From contig NZ_LNUV01000006.1 of NCBI RefSeq assembly GCF_001512285.1, positions 571,059 through 635,058 on the forward strand: a stretch of DNA of 64,000 bases, read 5' to 3'. A program made the translations under genes and the position numbers. The notes under the pieces are model-generated. The model saw only the letters and a program-made list of their open reading frames with translations. It was not told the DNA's origin and ran no database searches. Numbering within the stretch: position 1 is the stretch's first letter; the number at the start of each line of letters is the position of its first letter. This DNA is from Arthrobacter sp. EpRS71 (GTDB lineage Bacteria; Actinomycetota; Actinomycetes; Actinomycetales; Micrococcaceae). Shown here in pieces: positions 1 through 9,189 of this stretch.

Positions 1-1
1 G

Positions 2-214
2 CTTGAATATCGCAACATCCCGGCCGTCGTCGAAATTTGGGTCGGTGCCATCAAGGGTGCCAGCTTCGATCTCCACTACGTCATCAAGGACCCTGTCACC
101 CGGGAGGACTGCGTCAAAGCCAGCACGCACCTGGCCTTCGTCGCCGAGGCCACGGGGCGGGTCCTGAGGCTCACGCCGGAGCAAAAAGAAAAGCTGGAGA
201 AGTACCAGGCCTGA
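2..214 (+). CDS. Acyl-CoA thioesterase, hotdog fold (3' end only)
   Basis: Only the last 70 residues are inside the window, read in frame 2 to a TGA at 212-214; the start lies upstream. The segment contains VEIWVGAIKGASFDLHYVI and then a basic C-terminus ending EKLEKYQA, which resembles the C-terminal half of YbgC/4-hydroxybenzoyl-CoA-thioesterase-like hotdog proteins that hydrolyse acyl-CoA thioesters. The family's catalytic Asp near the N-terminus cannot be seen. It is followed after 25 nt by cutC on the same strand. The family call rests on a partial sequence, so the substrate is unknown. Confidence 0.6.
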   Translation, partial: LEYRNIPAVVEIWVGAIKGASFDLHYVIKDPVTREDCVKASTHLAFVAEATGRVLRLTPEQKEKLEKYQA

Positions 215-239
215 CCCCGGCGGCCCGTAGAGTTTCAGC

Positions 240-1004
240 ATGAAACTTGAAATTGCCGTGGTCAGCGCTGCGGGTGCAGGTACAGCCGCCGCCGAAGGAG
301 CCCACCGGGTGGAACTCTGCAGCAGCCTTGAACTGGGAGGTATTACCCCCAGTCAAGGTCTCATGGAAGCCAGCATGGAGCATGTGGACGGGCGTTTGGA
401 GATTCATCCGCTGATCCGCTCCAGGCCGGGTGATTTCCAGTACTCTGCATCGGACGTGGACACCATGGTGCATGAAATCCGGCATCTGCTGGCCCAGGGA
501 GCACGCGGAGTTGTGGTGGGGGCACTCACTGCGTCAGGTGACGTGGATGTTCCGGCGCTACAGCGCCTGGTGGCCTCCGCCAAGGATGCCAACCCGGACG
601 CCGAGCTCACTTTCCACAGAGCCATTGACCAGTCACGAGACCCCTTCGCAACCTTGGATGAATTGCTGGATCTGGGCTTCACCAGGGTCCTCACCTCGGG
701 GCATCAGGCAACGGCGGGCGCTGGCATGGACACGTTGACCACCATGGTGGAACGTGCCGGGGAAGCCCTGCAGATCATGGCCGGTGGCGGACTGACCGTG
801 GACGACTTTCCCGCGATGCACAAGGCAGGCCTGTCAGCCGTTCATCTCTCGGCCAAGAAGACGGTCTCCACCCTCAGCAGGGGCGCCATCTCCCTCGGTG
901 CCCAGGACGGCAGCGATCCCACAGCGTACTCCGTCACCGATCGCGAAGTAGTTCGGGCGGCCAAGGCGATGGTGAACGCACTTAGTCTCGCAATGCCCCG
1001 TTAG
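240..1004 (+). CDS. cutC: Copper homeostasis protein CutC
   Basis: A 254-residue protein of the usual CutC length. The N-terminus reads EIAVVSAAGAGTAAAEGAHR followed by VELCSSLELGGITPSQGL, the hallmark first strands of the CutC TIM barrel. The conserved FHRAIDQSRDP segment (about residues 125-135), TSGHQATAGAG and IMAGGGLTVDD follow in the expected order. CutC proteins are cytosolic; they were linked to copper tolerance in E. coli, but the biochemical role is still uncertain. The gene starts 25 nt after the thioesterase gene, so the two may be co-transcribed, and a GC-rich hairpin follows the stop codon. Confidence 0.9.
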   Translation: MKLEIAVVSAAGAGTAAAEGAHRVELCSSLELGGITPSQGLMEASMEHVDGRLEIHPLIRSRPGDFQYSASDVDTMVHEIRHLLAQGARGVVVGALTASGDVDVPALQRLVASAKDANPDAELTFHRAIDQSRDPFATLDELLDLGFTRVLTSGHQATAGAGMDTLTTMVERAGEALQIMAGGGLTVDDFPAMHKAGLSAVHLSAKKTVSTLSRGAISLGAQDGSDPTAYSVTDREVVRAAKAMVNALSLAMPR

Positions 1005-1010
1005 CCCCTG

Positions 1011-1029
1011 CCGTCCAGCTTTTGGACGG
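1011..1029 (+). terminator. Hairpin after cutC
   Basis: CCGTCCA at 1011-1017 pairs with TGGACGG at 1023-1029 around a 5-nt loop, six bases after the cutC stop. There is no clear T-tract, so it is a probable rather than certain intrinsic terminator. Confidence 0.5.
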
Positions 1030-1044
1030 GCAAATTCCAGTGAT

Positions 1045-1076
1045 CGCGGATCGTAATGACCCTTTACGATTCCGCG
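1045..1076. promoter_or_regulatory. Inverted repeat upstream of the GH-like gene
   Basis: CGCGGATCGTAA (1045-1056) is mirrored by TTACGATTCCGCG (1064-1076) with one extra base. The core CGTAA-N6-TTTACG resembles the CGTAAACTTTACG palindrome before the beta-galactosidase gene near 50.35 kb. This fits a LacI-type operator, but no such regulator is encoded in this window. Confidence 0.4.
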
Positions 1077-1148
1077 GAACGCCGGGATGATGTAAGGATT
1101 CACCAACTCGGTGAAGAGCCCCGGAAGCTACCTTCAGGAGACCCAGCG

Positions 1149-4100
1149 ATGCCGCTGCCCTCGCCAGTTTCACCGGCCGTCATTTCCCGTCCCGCACCCA
1201 GCGCAAACAGCACCCCAGCCAAGGGCCACCCGGAGGTGGAATGCGGCGTCGGAACCTGGGACAAACTGCTCTACGGAAATCACCGGTTCGTCATTGACGT
1301 CCAGACGGACGAAGCACGAGGCAGGCCGACGGGCACTGCCCACGCCCACAGGGTGGTGCTTCCCTGGCGCCGGCAGGACACAGAGCCGGCAACCGTGGAT
1401 GTGATCGTCGTTTCCGGGAGCACCGGAACACGGGTCCGGAACGTGATCGTTGAAGAGGTCACGAGGGAGTCCGGATCCCTCGTCTTCGAGGCCATCGACG
1501 GCCCTGGCACCTACTTCGTCTACTACCTGCCCTACGCCATGCTGGGGAAACCCCACTATCCACAAGCGAAGTACCTCCCGCATCGTCCTGCCGCAGACCC
1601 GGCCTGGGCCGCCGTCGTCGGGGGTTCTGCCTGGGCACACGGAGCGCAGGCCGGGCTGCCCACCGCAAGAGTGCTCCGCTATGAGGCAGCAAGTGAACGC
1701 GACTCGTTCGCTCCAATGAACTTCACTGCCCGCGCAGAGGAGCTGGAACATTTCCGTTCGCTCTACGCCGGAGAGGCGTTCCTGGTATTCCCCGAGGACC
1801 GGCTGAACCCTGTCTCCATGCACTCGGAGCTGCCGGCGCACTGGGTGATCGACGGGCCCTCGAACAGCTTCCACGGGACTGCACTGGCCGGCGAGGACTA
1901 TGTGGTCCAGCTGGGGCTTTACGCGCAGAAGGAGCTCGAGGACGTCTCCGTCCATGTGGTCTCCCCGGCCGGCGGGCACTGCGTCAACACTGATGGCGTG
2001 GATCGCTTGGGCAAGCCGTGGCACAGAGCATTGACCGTTCCCGCCGGCACGGTGCGGGCTTTGTTCGTGGTCCTCCCGATCCCAGAACAAGCTGCGGGAT
2101 CCACGCACTCTGCGACCATCGCCATCCGTGCAGCGGGGGAGTCGCCGCGGAAGATCGGGGTCACCCTGGAGGTGGCGGCGGAAACGGATCCGGCAATCCT
2201 TGCCGGTGGTTTCGGCGATCCACGATTCCTTCGGCGCTTGGCATGGTTGGATTCGGAGGTTGCCCAGGACGCGGAGCTGGTCAAGCCCTACACCGCCGTC
2301 TCACTGGATGAATCGAACACCACGTTGGGCATCCTGGGCAGGTCGCTGCGGCTTGCGGAATCGGGGCTTCCGGCGCAGGTGACGTCCACCTTCACCGCCG
2401 CTGTGACCGCCACTGACGGTCCCGCCGTCGAGCTTCTGGACGTCCCGGTGCGGCTGGACATTGCCGGCATCGACTGGCATTACTCGTCGATTGTGTTCAC
2501 AGTTCAAGGCCCGGCACGCGTCCAGTGGCGTTGTCACTGGACGGGCACCAAGGACGGGAAAGCGGCGCTGGCCCTGGACCTGGACGGCGTCCTCGACGCC
2601 GATGGAACAGTGAGCTACCAGCTGCGGCTCAGTCCGGAGCAAACTCTGGAAGTGCCCGACGTCGGCCTTCACCTTGGGTTCCGTAAGGCTGCGGTCCCGT
2701 TCGCCATGGGTTTGGGGGTTCCGGGTGGGCGGCGGCCGGAAACCGTCGACTGGACCTGGGACGTTGCCACCAAGAACCAGGATGCACTCTGGCTGGGTGG
2801 GGTGAACGCCGGGATGCAGCTGTCCTTGCGGGATGAGCGGTACGAGAGGCCACTGAATACCAACTTTTACCAGGAGAAGCCGCTGGTGGAACCGGGATCG
2901 TGGGCCAACCGGCAGGAGGCCAACGTCCGGGGCGGTGTTGCGCTGCGGACAACGGAGAATACGGTGACGCTGCATGCCTTCAGCGGTGCCCGTTCCCTCA
3001 CCGCAGGCCAGCCGCTCGACTTTAATGTCCGTCTCCTGCTGACGCCTTTCAAAGCGATCGAACCCGGCAAGCACCTGTCCAAGCGCTACTTCCATGAGCC
3101 GGCCGACCCGGAAAGCATCGCCGCCGCGGGAGCCACCGTGGTCAACGTCCATCACGCAACAGCGCCAGCGCCATTCATCAACGACCCCCTGCTCACGGAA
3201 GGCTCGTTGAGGGAGTACGTGGCAGGGTGCCATCGAAGCGGACTCAAAGCCAAGATCTACAACACTGTCCGGGAGCTCACGTTCCACAGTCCGGAGCTGC
3301 TGCCGCTACTGCAACTGGGCCACGAAATTTTCAGTGACGGTCCCGGGGCGGGCCACATCTGGTTGCAGGAGCATGCCGGGAGCGGCTACGTGTCCGCATG
3401 GTTCGCGCCGAACGTCGAGGACATCGCAGTGGTGACCACAGGCGAGTCGCGGTGGGAGAACTTCTACGTCCGGAGCCTCCAGGAGCTGGCCACGGGTGAG
3501 GACGGGATTGACGGCATCTATCTGGATGACATCGCCTATGACCGTCACGCCATGGTGCGGGTCCGCAAGGTCCTTGAGCGGGCTTGCGCGGCGCGCGGAG
3601 TGGACGGCCCTGAGATCGACCTTCACTCGGCAAACCAGTTCACGGCCCACGACGGTTACGCGTCATCGGCCAATTTGTACATGGAACAGCTGCCCTATGT
3701 GGACAGGCTGTGGCTGGGGGAGTACTTCGACTACGACACCACCGATCCCGACTATTGGTTGGTGGAGTTGTCCGGCATCCCCTTCGGACTGATGGGCGAA
3801 ATGCTGGAAGGCGGAGGCAACCCGTGGCGCGGCATGGTGTTCGGCATGACCGGCAGGGCACCCGCCGTGGACAACCGCCCGCTCTGGGAGTTCTGGGCGG
3901 AAACCGGCTTGGAGCGCGCACTGATGCAGGGGTTCTGGGACCCGCAGGCCCCAGTGCGGACCAGCCATCCGGAGGTCCTGGCAACCACGTGGCTCACAGA
4001 GCACGGGATGGTTGTAGCGCTGGCGTCATGGGCCGAGCACACTGAGGAAGTGACGTTGATCTTCGACGACGCTGCCGCCACCGGCGCCCCCAAGGACGCC

Positions 4101-4211
4101 TCAATAACAGCCCCCGCCATCCGCGGCTTCCAATCAGCTGCGAGCTACGCGCCGGGCGAGACAATAACCATCGAGCCGCAACGCGGCCTCCTTCTTGTGA
4201 TCGGAAACTGA
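1149..4211 (+). CDS. Glycoside hydrolase-like protein, DUF6067/GH123-like
   Basis: The ATG at 1149 is preferred over upstream in-frame starts because AGGAG lies 9 nt before it; this gives 1020 residues. The N-terminal two-thirds is beta-rich, as in carbohydrate-active enzymes. The C-terminal third looks like a catalytic barrel: KAKIYNTVREL, then GIDGIYLDDIAYDRH (about residues 790-805), then LHSANQFTAHDGYASSANLY, and EYFDYDTTDPDYW. The paired acidic residues in YLDD are a plausible catalytic site by analogy with GH123-like families, which is inference. No signal peptide is visible, so it probably acts on imported sugars. The next gene starts 1 nt after its stop, which points to coupled translation and a shared substrate. 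Exact specificity is unknown. Confidence 0.7.
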   Translation: MPLPSPVSPAVISRPAPSANSTPAKGHPEVECGVGTWDKLLYGNHRFVIDVQTDEARGRPTGTAHAHRVVLPWRRQDTEPATVDVIVVSGSTGTRVRNVIVEEVTRESGSLVFEAIDGPGTYFVYYLPYAMLGKPHYPQAKYLPHRPAADPAWAAVVGGSAWAHGAQAGLPTARVLRYEAASERDSFAPMNFTARAEELEHFRSLYAGEAFLVFPEDRLNPVSMHSELPAHWVIDGPSNSFHGTALAGEDYVVQLGLYAQKELEDVSVHVVSPAGGHCVNTDGVDRLGKPWHRALTVPAGTVRALFVVLPIPEQAAGSTHSATIAIRAAGESPRKIGVTLEVAAETDPAILAGGFGDPRFLRRLAWLDSEVAQDAELVKPYTAVSLDESNTTLGILGRSLRLAESGLPAQVTSTFTAAVTATDGPAVELLDVPVRLDIAGIDWHYSSIVFTVQGPARVQWRCHWTGTKDGKAALALDLDGVLDADGTVSYQLRLSPEQTLEVPDVGLHLGFRKAAVPFAMGLGVPGGRRPETVDWTWDVATKNQDALWLGGVNAGMQLSLRDERYERPLNTNFYQEKPLVEPGSWANRQEANVRGGVALRTTENTVTLHAFSGARSLTAGQPLDFNVRLLLTPFKAIEPGKHLSKRYFHEPADPESIAAAGATVVNVHHATAPAPFINDPLLTEGSLREYVAGCHRSGLKAKIYNTVRELTFHSPELLPLLQLGHEIFSDGPGAGHIWLQEHAGSGYVSAWFAPNVEDIAVVTTGESRWENFYVRSLQELATGEDGIDGIYLDDIAYDRHAMVRVRKVLERACAARGVDGPEIDLHSANQFTAHDGYASSANLYMEQLPYVDRLWLGEYFDYDTTDPDYWLVELSGIPFGLMGEMLEGGGNPWRGMVFGMTGRAPAVDNRPLWEFWAETGLERALMQGFWDPQAPVRTSHPEVLATTWLTEHGMVVALASWAEHTEEVTLIFDDAAATGAPKDASITAPAIRGFQSAASYAPGETITIEPQRGLLLVIGN

Positions 4212-4212
4212 C

Positions 4213-6150
4213 GTGGCAGACACAGCAACCTCCAACCTCACCGTCACCACCATCTCCTTGACCATGGCGGAGCTCGGCCCCCTCAACCCGCTGCCTGTAG
4301 TCGCGGCCGAGCTCGACCAGCCCTACACAGTGGGCGAAGGTGTCCCAGAGGAACTCCAGGCGTCGGCCCGGTACGGAGCGGTTCCCAACGTGTACCCGTA
4401 TCTGATGCAGGACGGGTACAGCCGCGAGGCAGCACCCCGGGAATTTCCCGCCGTCGTGCTGGAAAACAGCAAACTCAGGGTGACGGTCATCCCGTCCTTG
4501 GGTGGGCGCATCTGGGAACTGTTCGACAAAGCAACCGGCAAACAACTCCTCCACACCCACGATGCCCCGCAACTGGCCAACGTTGCGCTGCGCAAGGCGT
4601 GGTTCGCGGGCGGGCTGGAGTGGAACATCGGAACCCGCGGGCACTCACCCACCAGCTGCGACCCCCTGCACACGGCGATCGTGCACACGCCGGACGGCAA
4701 GCACATCCTGCGTATGTGGGAGTTCGAGAGGCTCCGCGAGGTGGTGTTCCAGGTGGACGTGTGGCTGCCCGAGGACTCGCCCGTGGTGTTTGCCGCGGTG
4801 CGGATCCGCAACCCCAACGACCACGACGTCCCCATGTACTGGTGGAGCAACGCGGCCATCCCTGAGACCGGGCAGACCCGCGTGATCGCCCCGGCAGAGG
4901 AGGCCTTTGGCAGCGACTACACAACGGACATCACCCGTGTCCGGCCCACCAGCCACGAAGGCTATGACGGCACCTGGCCGGTCAACAGCCCGCACGCGGC
5001 CGACTTCTTCTTCGACATCGACCCCTCCGAACGGCGTTGGGTTGTGGCAGCGGACGACGACGGCGACGGGCTGGCGATGTTGTCCACGGGACTCCTGCGG
5101 GGAAAGAAACTCTTCGTGTGGGGCCAGGGCCAGGGCGGTAAACGCTGGCAGGAATGGCTGAGTCCCGGAGCCGGCCGGTACGCCGAAATCCAGGCCGGCC
5201 TCGCGCAGACACAGTTTGAACACCTGGTGATGCCCGCTGGCGCAGAATGGGCGTGGGTTGAGGCGTACGGCAACGGGCACCTGGACCCGGACGCCTCGCA
5301 CGGGACTGACTGGGATGCTGCTGTAGCCCATGCCAGCGGGCGTTTGGAACAGCTGTTGCCGCACGAGGAACTCGAGTCCATGCTGCCTGGAGCCATCCGC
5401 GATGCTGATATCCCGCCGTCGCAAATTCTCCTCCAAGGCAGCGGCTGGGGCGTTCTTGAGCGTGCCTGGCGGCAGAAAAACGGGAAGGCCTGGGTGGAGG
5501 AGAGCGGAACCCCGTTTGGGGACGGGAGCGTCACCGCGGAACAGGAACCATGGCTCGCGCTGCTGCAGGGAAACGAGTTCGACGGCGCGTCCAGCTTCGT
5601 AGCGGGGGTGGACTGGGAGGACGTGTTGGCAGGACAGAAGAGCCCGGAGGCGCACTTCCATCTGGCCACGATGAAGCACGCCCGGCAGGACCTGGAGGGC
5701 GCGAAGTCCGGATATCAGCACGTGCTGGCCGCACAGGATGCCACGCCTGGCATCAAGGCCCTGGCCCATCGCGGCTTGGGCCTTGCCTTGCTAGCGGCCG
5801 GGCAGGACGCTGATGGGCTGGCGGAGCTCCGCAAGGCAGTGGAGGCTGACCCGGCCAACGCAGCCTTGCTCATGGAGGCCATCACGCTCAGCATCCGGCA
5901 CGGGGACCCGGCCATGGCGCTGGAACTGAACGGCACGGCACCCAAGGCGGGGACCGGCGTCGGACGCTTGACGTTCCTCAGGGCGCTGGCGCTCGCAAGG
6001 ACCGGGAACCCCGCTGCAGCGGCAGCGATCCTGCGCGAGGGCGTGGAAATCCCCGACCTCCGCGAGGGCGAGGACGCCATATCTGCGCTGTGGCAGGAAG
6101 TGTGCCCGGGAGAGCCGGTGCCAATGGAGTATCAGTTCGGGATGCATTAG
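4213..6150 (+). CDS. DUF5107 domain protein with C-terminal TPR-like repeats
   Basis: Starts at GTG 4213, one base after the preceding stop, and encodes 645 residues. The N-terminal half has the DUF5107 signature: VIPSLGGRIWELFDKATGK, then WFAGGLEWNIGTRGHSP and MYWWSNAAIPE. This fold resembles galactose-mutarotase-type beta-sandwich domains that bind sugars. From about residue 470 the protein becomes helical and Ala-rich with TPR-like repeats (HFHLATMKHARQDLEGAKSG, AHRGLGLALLAAGQDADGLA). DUF5107 proteins often sit beside glycoside hydrolases, as here. No export signal is seen. Its biochemical role is unknown; glycan or oligosaccharide metabolism is the best guess from context. Confidence 0.75.
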   Translation: MADTATSNLTVTTISLTMAELGPLNPLPVVAAELDQPYTVGEGVPEELQASARYGAVPNVYPYLMQDGYSREAAPREFPAVVLENSKLRVTVIPSLGGRIWELFDKATGKQLLHTHDAPQLANVALRKAWFAGGLEWNIGTRGHSPTSCDPLHTAIVHTPDGKHILRMWEFERLREVVFQVDVWLPEDSPVVFAAVRIRNPNDHDVPMYWWSNAAIPETGQTRVIAPAEEAFGSDYTTDITRVRPTSHEGYDGTWPVNSPHAADFFFDIDPSERRWVVAADDDGDGLAMLSTGLLRGKKLFVWGQGQGGKRWQEWLSPGAGRYAEIQAGLAQTQFEHLVMPAGAEWAWVEAYGNGHLDPDASHGTDWDAAVAHASGRLEQLLPHEELESMLPGAIRDADIPPSQILLQGSGWGVLERAWRQKNGKAWVEESGTPFGDGSVTAEQEPWLALLQGNEFDGASSFVAGVDWEDVLAGQKSPEAHFHLATMKHARQDLEGAKSGYQHVLAAQDATPGIKALAHRGLGLALLAAGQDADGLAELRKAVEADPANAALLMEAITLSIRHGDPAMALELNGTAPKAGTGVGRLTFLRALALARTGNPAAAAAILREGVEIPDLREGEDAISALWQEVCPGEPVPMEYQFGMH

Positions 6151-6265
6151 GCCCTTCGGGGGACTGTTCGGAGGATGAGAAGCCCCGGTGTGGCCTCCCG
6201 CACATCCGGGGTAATCTCTGAAAGCGTGTTCTTGAAGCACCAAGCCGTAACGAATGGAGCACGGA

Positions 6266-6868
6266 ATGACCCCCGAAATACCGGGCCTGCAACCTCTGGA
6301 ATGGACCTCATCGCCCAGTCACGCGAGCTATGACGAAGCCGAGGGAACACTGACGCTTACGGCCGCACCCGGCGTGGATTGGACCAACGACTCCCTTGGA
6401 GGAGAGGCACAGCACGGCGCCACGGCGCTGGGCTTCAGGGCTCCAGCGGCGTTCTCGCTCTCGGCTCGGGTTCTGGTGGCCTCCCCCAGGACCACATTCG
6501 ACGCCGGTGTGCTGACTTTGTGGGCGGACAGCGAGCACTGGGCCAAGCTCTGCTTTGAGTACTCTCCGCAAGGGGAAGCGATGGTGGTCAGCGTGGTGAC
6601 CAACAACTATTCCGACGATTCCAACGGGCCTGTGGTGACTGCGCCGTGGGTCTACCTGCGCGTCAGCCGGGTGGGACCCGCCTGGGCGTTCCACTCGTCA
6701 ACCGATGGGCAGGACTGGTCCTTTGTCCGCCTGTTCAGGCTGGATACGGAGAAGCCTGTCCACGTCGGGTTCATGTCGCAGGCACCCATGGGGGATAGTT
6801 GCGAGGCACGGTTCGACGCCATCGAATTCTCGGAGACATCACCGGAGAACCTGCGCGACGGCAGTTAG
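6266..6868 (+). CDS. DUF1349 domain protein (concanavalin-like fold)
   Basis: I use ATG 6266, which has GGAG six bases upstream, rather than ATG 6254; it encodes 200 residues. DUF1349 features are visible: LTAAPGVDWTNDSLGG, then a beta-rich middle with DAGVLTLWADSEHWAKLCFE, then WVYLRVSRVGPAWAFHSSTD and the terminal VHVGFMSQAPMGDSCEARF. This family adopts a concanavalin A-like jelly-roll and commonly accompanies sugar-active enzymes. No secretion signal is evident. It follows the GH-like and DUF5107 genes after 115 nt on the same strand and may belong to the same carbohydrate block. Confidence 0.75.
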   Translation: MTPEIPGLQPLEWTSSPSHASYDEAEGTLTLTAAPGVDWTNDSLGGEAQHGATALGFRAPAAFSLSARVLVASPRTTFDAGVLTLWADSEHWAKLCFEYSPQGEAMVVSVVTNNYSDDSNGPVVTAPWVYLRVSRVGPAWAFHSSTDGQDWSFVRLFRLDTEKPVHVGFMSQAPMGDSCEARFDAIEFSETSPENLRDGS

Positions 6869-6954
6869 AGCGGGCCACATGCCAGCAGCTCGGGGCGATA
6901 CTGAGGGCCTGTGGATATCCAGATGCTTGGATAAACCAAACAAGGTAGGTTGGC

Positions 6955-9189
6955 ATGGTGATTTCCTCCGTAAAAACTGCCACTGACCGCGCCCCCGGAG
7001 TCTCCAAGGAGATCGAGGACGCGGCGTGGTATGTGCTGGGTCCGGCGCTTCACGGAAGACCCTCGGCGCTGGACGGCAGGACGTTGACGTGGACCGCAGA
7101 TGCGGCGGGAGAGCTACTGGAAAGGCTCGAACGCGGGGTGGAGGACTCCAAAGCCCCCATGATGACCAACTTGCGGCAGAACCTCGAAGGCGCGTCCCGT
7201 GAGTCTAAGCTGCTGGCCGTGGAACTGCTGTTCCTGCAGTCATTGCCGCTCGCGCATGAGGTCAAGTCACTCAGGGTCAAGCGCGCCCGCGTCGCCGAAG
7301 CGGCGTCATGGGTTGAGCCGCCCATCGAGCTGCCGGAAGAGCTATACCAAGGCATGACGGACCACGGTGTCATCCGTGACCGCACCGCCGAGTTCAACTG
7401 GACCATTTGGGATCACCTGAAGTGGCTGTGCCGTTTCGTGGCCCACGTGGACAGCCAAAGCACAGCCACCATCAACCAGGCGCTCGCGGATCCGCTGAAG
7501 TTCCATGAACTCGCCGTCGCCACCCCCGAGGATCAGCCTGCCTTGCGCCGCAGCATCGAGTACTTGGTGTGGCCGAGCTACTTCGAGCCCGTGGTGGCAG
7601 ATGTTGAACGCCAGGAGATCCGGGACGCCTTTGCTTCTCTCGTGGGCGGTGCCAAAGGTGATACGGACGAGGACATCACCGCGGACATCCACCGGATCCG
7701 CCTGCACCTGGACGAGCAAGCGGGACAACGCATCGACTGGTATGCCCGCCAACTGGTAAGCCAGTGGCGCAAGGTGGGAGATCCGGGCCGCCGGTCCTGG
7801 CTCCTGCGGACCCATCATGACAATGCGGACCTCCTCGCCGCCTGGGTGGCCGAAGAGAAGGCCACCTTGGACGTGGAACACCTGCGCTCCCTCACCGCAG
7901 GCGTCACGGCAGGCGTGGTTCAGCATGCAGTTGATGAAGATTACAAGCACCTTGGCTACGTGGAGCGCGAAGACACCAAAACGGCTGTTTTCGCCTTCCT
8001 GACAGTCATGAAGCCGGGCGATCTCACGCTGTACCAGCATGCCGGCCGTGTCAGGGTTGGTGTGGTCCTTGGCGAACCCGAACACCATGAAGACAACAGG
8101 CGGATCCGTCGCAAGGTCCGCTGGTTCGATGACAGCTACGCCATCCCGGAACTTCCCCGCCATGCCCAGCGGCAGCTGTCCACCCCTGGCATCCTCGTGG
8201 ACGTCACCAGGGTCATTCAGGCATTGCAGGAACTGCTCCCTGTAGAAGCCGAAACCGATGGCGAGGACGAGGCTCCGCCCACCACCGTCGTCGAGGTTGT
8301 CCAGCAGGGTTTCCGGCCCCTGACGGAAGAGTTCGCGGCGTCCCTGCACATGGATCTTGAACCGCTCAAGGAAATCTCCGAACTGCTCGAGGAGAACCGT
8401 CAACTGGTTCTTTACGGTCCGCCGGGAACCGGCAAGACCTACCTGGCCAAGCATCTTGCCGCCGAGCTGGCCGGTGACCACACTGACGAGCGGGTGAAGC
8501 TGGTGCAGTTCCACCCGTCCTATGCCTACGAGGACTTCTTTGAGGGCTACCGGCCGGACAAGACTGATGACGGCCAGGTGTCCTTCAAACTCGTGGCTGG
8601 ACCGCTGCGGCGGCTCGCGGAGGAAGCAGCCAAGCCGGAAAATGCGCACAAGCCGTACTTCCTGATCATCGATGAAATGAACCGCGCCAATCTGGCCAAG
8701 GTTTTCGGCGAGCTCTACTTCCTCCTGGAGTACCGGGATGACCGCATCTACCTCCAGTACAGCCCCAACGAACCCTTCAGCTTGCCGGACAACCTCTACA
8801 TCATCGGCACCATGAACACTGCGGACCGCTCCATTGCCATGATGGACGCAGCCATCCGCCGTCGTTTCGCCTTCATCGAGCTGCACCCCAAAGAGGAGCC
8901 AATCCGCGGCACGCTGCGCCGCTTCCTCGAAGCCCGGGGGCTGGACACCCTCAACGCAGATCTCCTGGACGCGCTCAACGACGCCATTGACGACTGGGAC
9001 CGGGACCTGATGATCGGGCCGTCCTACTTCATGAAGAACGCAGCCCAGAACCCCACTGGATTGCGCCGCATCTGGAAGTACGAGCTCATGCCGTTGCTGG
9101 AGGAGCACTACCACGGGCAGCTGAACCGGGCGCAGTTGGAGGAACGCTTCGGCCTGGAACAGTTGCTGGGACGACTTGCAGCCCGCTAA
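6955..9189 (+). CDS. mcrB: McrB-like AAA+ GTPase of a modification-dependent restriction system
   Basis: A 744-residue protein with an McrB-type motor in the C-terminal third: Walker A LYGPPGTGKTYLAKHLA near residue 490, VQFHPSYAYEDFFEGYRP, Walker B YFLIIDEMNRANLAKVFGE, and the sensor segment IIGTMNTADRSIAMMDAAIR. In E. coli McrB, the matching NTAD signature goes with GTP use. The N-terminal half differs from E. coli McrB. Around residues 340-430 it has KPGDLTLYQHAGRVRVGVVL and SYAIPELPRHAQRQLS, which I read as an EVE/PUA-like modified-base reader; that is an inference. The start has AAGGTAGG 5 nt upstream. The mcrC reading frame overlaps its 3' end, so the two probably form an McrBC complex that cuts modified foreign DNA. 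Confidence 0.88.
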   Translation: MVISSVKTATDRAPGVSKEIEDAAWYVLGPALHGRPSALDGRTLTWTADAAGELLERLERGVEDSKAPMMTNLRQNLEGASRESKLLAVELLFLQSLPLAHEVKSLRVKRARVAEAASWVEPPIELPEELYQGMTDHGVIRDRTAEFNWTIWDHLKWLCRFVAHVDSQSTATINQALADPLKFHELAVATPEDQPALRRSIEYLVWPSYFEPVVADVERQEIRDAFASLVGGAKGDTDEDITADIHRIRLHLDEQAGQRIDWYARQLVSQWRKVGDPGRRSWLLRTHHDNADLLAAWVAEEKATLDVEHLRSLTAGVTAGVVQHAVDEDYKHLGYVEREDTKTAVFAFLTVMKPGDLTLYQHAGRVRVGVVLGEPEHHEDNRRIRRKVRWFDDSYAIPELPRHAQRQLSTPGILVDVTRVIQALQELLPVEAETDGEDEAPPTTVVEVVQQGFRPLTEEFAASLHMDLEPLKEISELLEENRQLVLYGPPGTGKTYLAKHLAAELAGDHTDERVKLVQFHPSYAYEDFFEGYRPDKTDDGQVSFKLVAGPLRRLAEEAAKPENAHKPYFLIIDEMNRANLAKVFGELYFLLEYRDDRIYLQYSPNEPFSLPDNLYIIGTMNTADRSIAMMDAAIRRRFAFIELHPKEEPIRGTLRRFLEARGLDTLNADLLDALNDAIDDWDRDLMIGPSYFMKNAAQNPTGLRRIWKYELMPLLEEHYHGQLNRAQLEERFGLEQLLGRLAAR

